From: an uncultured Lachnospiraceae bacterium
Lineage (GTDB): Bacteria > Bacillota > Clostridia > Lachnospirales > Lachnospiraceae
Assembly (NCBI GenBank): GCA_945929965.1
Contig: CAMEOT010000027.1
Location: forward strand, 1 to 34,697
Direction: 5' to 3'
Length of the DNA: 34,697 nucleotides
Within the stretch, counting starts at the first letter, position 1. Each line of letters starts with the position of its first letter. The notes below the pieces were generated by a model. The model did no database searches, had not been told where the DNA came from, and saw nothing but the letters and a program-made list of their open reading frames with translations. Made by a program: the position numbers and the translations under genes. Below, piece by piece: positions 32,905 through 34,697 of the stretch.

Positions 32905-34141
32905 TTATCGTACAGTTTTGCTCCATGACCCACATTTAGGCGGAGCATTCCGTTTGAATATGTTTACCGATAAAATCGACATTACAAGAGATTTGGGCTG
33001 GTATCGGGAAAGTGAAAATCTGACAGATGTTGATTTGAAATTCTTGGTGCTGTACTTTGAAAAGAATTATGGTCTGGCAAATGAAAAGAGAATTGATGAT
33101 GCAATCAAGGTAGTGGCAAATGAAAACCGTTATCATCCGGTGCAGGACTATCTGAATGCCCTGCAATGGGATAAGGTGGAGCGTATCAGATATGCCCTGC
33201 ATTACTTTTTGGGGGCTGAAATCAGTGATTATACCTATGAAGTGTTGAAACTCTTTATGCTGGGAACAATCGCAAGAGTTTTCCGCCCTGGCATTAAGTT
33301 TGAGGTTATGCTGTGTCTTGTCGGTGGGCAGGGTGCCGGTAAATCCACTTTTTTCAGATTTCTCGCCATGAAAGATGACTGGTTCACGGATGACCTAAAG
33401 AAAATGGATGACGAGAATGTATACCGGAAATTGCAGGGGCATCTGATAGTGGAGTTCCCTGAAATGGTAGCAATCCTGAATGCGAAGAATGTAGAGGATA
33501 CCAAGTCCTTTATGAGCAGGCAGAAGGATACCTACAAAACACCGTATGACAAGCATCCGAAAGACCATAAGAGGCAGTGCGTATTTGCCGGTTCGTCAAA
33601 TTCTCTTGATTTCCTGCCTATGGATAGGTCGGGGAACAGAAGATTTCTTCCTATTCAGTGCAATGTGAATGAGGCAGAGGTTCACATCCTTGATGATGAG
33701 AAAGTATCAAGAGAATATATAGCACAGATGTGGGCAGAGGCAATGGAGATATACAGAAGTGGTAATTATATGCTGAAACTGCCTAAAAAGACGCAGGAAG
33801 AGCTTTGTGAGTATCAGAAGAGATTTATGCAGGAAGATACCAAAAAGGAGCTTATTCTTGATTATTTGGAGCATTGCAAGGGCAATATGGTGTGTTCCCG
33901 ATTGCTTTATGCAGAGGCACTGGGGAATGACGGAAGTCCGGCACAGTGGGAAATTCGGGAGATTAACGATATTATGAATAATTGTAGTGGCTGGATAGCA
34001 TTTACTAATCCGAGATATTTCCCAAGCCCATACAACAGACAGAGAGGATGGGAAAAGCCCGACAACAAAGAGAGTGAATTTCAACCATTAACCGAAGAAC
34101 AGATGCAACAGTTATCGTTGCCGGAAGAGTGGATGAAGTAA
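32819..34141 (+). CDS. VapE/virulence-associated E-family P-loop ATPase
   Basis: This 440-aa protein belongs to the VapE family of superfamily 3-like helicases common in phage-like satellites and mobile elements. Residues 1-135 are a helical N-domain. The Walker A GGQGAGKST is at 169-177, followed by IVEFPEMVAI (Walker B-like) and SSNSLDFLPMDRSGNRRFLP (sensor region). The TTG 32819 start has AAGGGGGT (32803-32810) upstream, with ATG 32858 an alternative. It partners the CHC2 protein and is followed by TTGTCG repeats. Helicase or replication function is inferred from the family. Confidence 0.85.
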   Translation: MSEELKSIEEVREMLECTQQGNVRQTAGNYRTVLLHDPHLGGAFRLNMFTDKIDITRDLGWYRESENLTDVDLKFLVLYFEKNYGLANEKRIDDAIKVVANENRYHPVQDYLNALQWDKVERIRYALHYFLGAEISDYTYEVLKLFMLGTIARVFRPGIKFEVMLCLVGGQGAGKSTFFRFLAMKDDWFTDDLKKMDDENVYRKLQGHLIVEFPEMVAILNAKNVEDTKSFMSRQKDTYKTPYDKHPKDHKRQCVFAGSSNSLDFLPMDRSGNRRFLPIQCNVNEAEVHILDDEKVSREYIAQMWAEAMEIYRSGNYMLKLPKKTQEELCEYQKRFMQEDTKKELILDYLEHCKGNMVCSRLLYAEALGNDGSPAQWEIREINDIMNNCSGWIAFTNPRYFPSPYNRQRGWEKPDNKESEFQPLTEEQMQQLSLPEEWMK

Positions 34142-34154
34142 AAACTGCCCGGTA

Positions 34155-34365
34155 GATTGTCGGTCTGTTGTCGCTTCCGTTGTCGGGTTCGTTGTCGGTT
34201 CTATATTTCTATAATCCTTATATTTCCTACATTTTTTAGGGATAGATACAGTTCTGACAACGAAAGCAACGGAATATTTGAAAAAAAGAATAAAAGCAGA
34301 AAAGTAACTATAAATGATAAGGTTTAGGAGTTTTTAGGTGTCCGTTGTCGTTGCCCGTTGTCGAG
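34155..34365. repeat. TTGTCG repeat cluster (iteron-like)
   Basis: TTGTCG occurs at 34157, 34168, 34180 and 34192 (spacing 11, 12 and 12, about one helical turn) and again at 34345 and 34358. A partial inverted version (GACAAC) lies near 34256. The same hexamer occurs in the arms of the candidate oriT hairpin. This is the only content of the 274-base gap between the ATPase and the small gene. It is a candidate binding array for the replication proteins. Confidence 0.65.
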
Positions 34366-34415
34366 AGATAGAGGCACTTCCTTATCGGGCATTAACAAAA
34401 AAGGAGAACAAACAA

Positions 34416-34568
34416 ATGGAGAATAAAAAAACAAACACACCGGTAGCATTAAGAAAGCAGATAGGCGGTACAACCTATGTAGTCAGGGTGCATTTCAATG
34501 AGGATGCAAAGGAAAGCATGAAGGACAAGATAAAGAGGCTGATTGCTAATGAGGTCAGGGCTTCGTAG
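34416..34568 (+). CDS. tnpW: TnpW-like small element protein, 50 aa
   Basis: This short basic protein starts MENKKTNTPVALRKQIGGTT and continues YVVRVHFNEDAKESMKDKIK, the pattern of TnpW-type proteins carried by Tn4451-like elements. ATG 34416 is chosen because AAGGAG (34401-34406) precedes it. A longer frame from 34338 runs through the repeat cluster and lacks an RBS. Its function is unknown in Tn4451 as well. Finding it here supports the Tn4451-like assignment of the inner element. Confidence 0.8.
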   Translation: MENKKTNTPVALRKQIGGTTYVVRVHFNEDAKESMKDKIKRLIANEVRAS

Positions 34569-34697
34569 CACACTGCATAGGTCAAAAAGCATGTAGAATA
34601 ATAGTATATATCATGATATAATTGATGGTGTTCGAGGAGAACGAAAATCTTGCTAATGTAAGTCAAGTACTTTTTTAAAGTTTTTGATATAAATTTT
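34569..34697. other. A+T-rich right edge of window, no gene seen
   Basis: The last 129 bases are non-coding and A+T-rich. CTAATGTAAGTCAAGTACT near 34655 weakly resembles the inverted complement of the left-end leader (AGTACATATTAG near 28773), which might mean the right end of the inner element is close. The resumption of the coupling-protein gene is not reached. Confidence 0.3.

Overview
The window reads as a chromosome segment of a Clostridia-class firmicute, most likely Lachnospiraceae, carrying an integrated conjugative element that is itself interrupted by a second mobile element. Gene density is high, nearly every gene is on the plus strand, Shine-Dalgarno sites are strong, and many neighbours overlap by ATGA or TAATG. 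The host-type genes are conserved housekeeping genes in typical firmicute form (a ThrH-like HAD phosphatase, DnaE, PfkA, CoaX, GreA, class II LysRS). Species cannot be fixed from the sequence alone.

Positions 1-20525 are core chromosome: rplY (minus strand), thrH-like phosphatase, a divergent rsmH paralogue, a small unknown gene, dnaE, pfkA, a SpoU-type RNA methyltransferase, proC, a secreted SH3/SleB-type cell wall hydrolase with a long structured leader, an nfeD-stomatin pair, argF-birA-DUF6145-like-coaX-dusB-unknown, greA and lysS. A roughly 200-bp multi-hairpin element lies at 11263-11463. The first 45 bases of the window look like the end of a related copy.

Positions 20526 to about 28750 are the left part of a Tn1549-like integrative conjugative element (ICE) inserted just after lysS. 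Three tandem 11-bp repeats (candidate integrase arm sites) are followed by a DUF6075-like protein, a 58-aa protein, ParA, ParB, a RepA_N initiator whose gene contains seven in-phase 23-bp iteron-like repeats, a DUF6050-like membrane protein, a Cro/CI repressor, unknown genes including an A+T-rich cargo gene, then PcfB and the start of the PcfC/VirD4 coupling protein. Its integrase, relaxase and most of its type IV secretion genes are not in the window.

From about 28750 to the right edge, the coupling-protein gene is cut and a Tn4451-like mobilizable element begins. It carries a large serine recombinase (TnpX type), a hairpin-rich candidate oriT, a MobV relaxase (TnpZ type), a CHC2 zinc-finger primase-like protein, a VapE-type ATPase, a cluster of TTGTCG repeats and a TnpW-like 50-aa protein. 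The missing 3' half of the coupling-protein gene is not seen, so the inner element continues past the window. The nesting means the outer ICE probably cannot transfer by its own machinery unless the inner element excises. No rRNA, tRNA or CRISPR array was seen.
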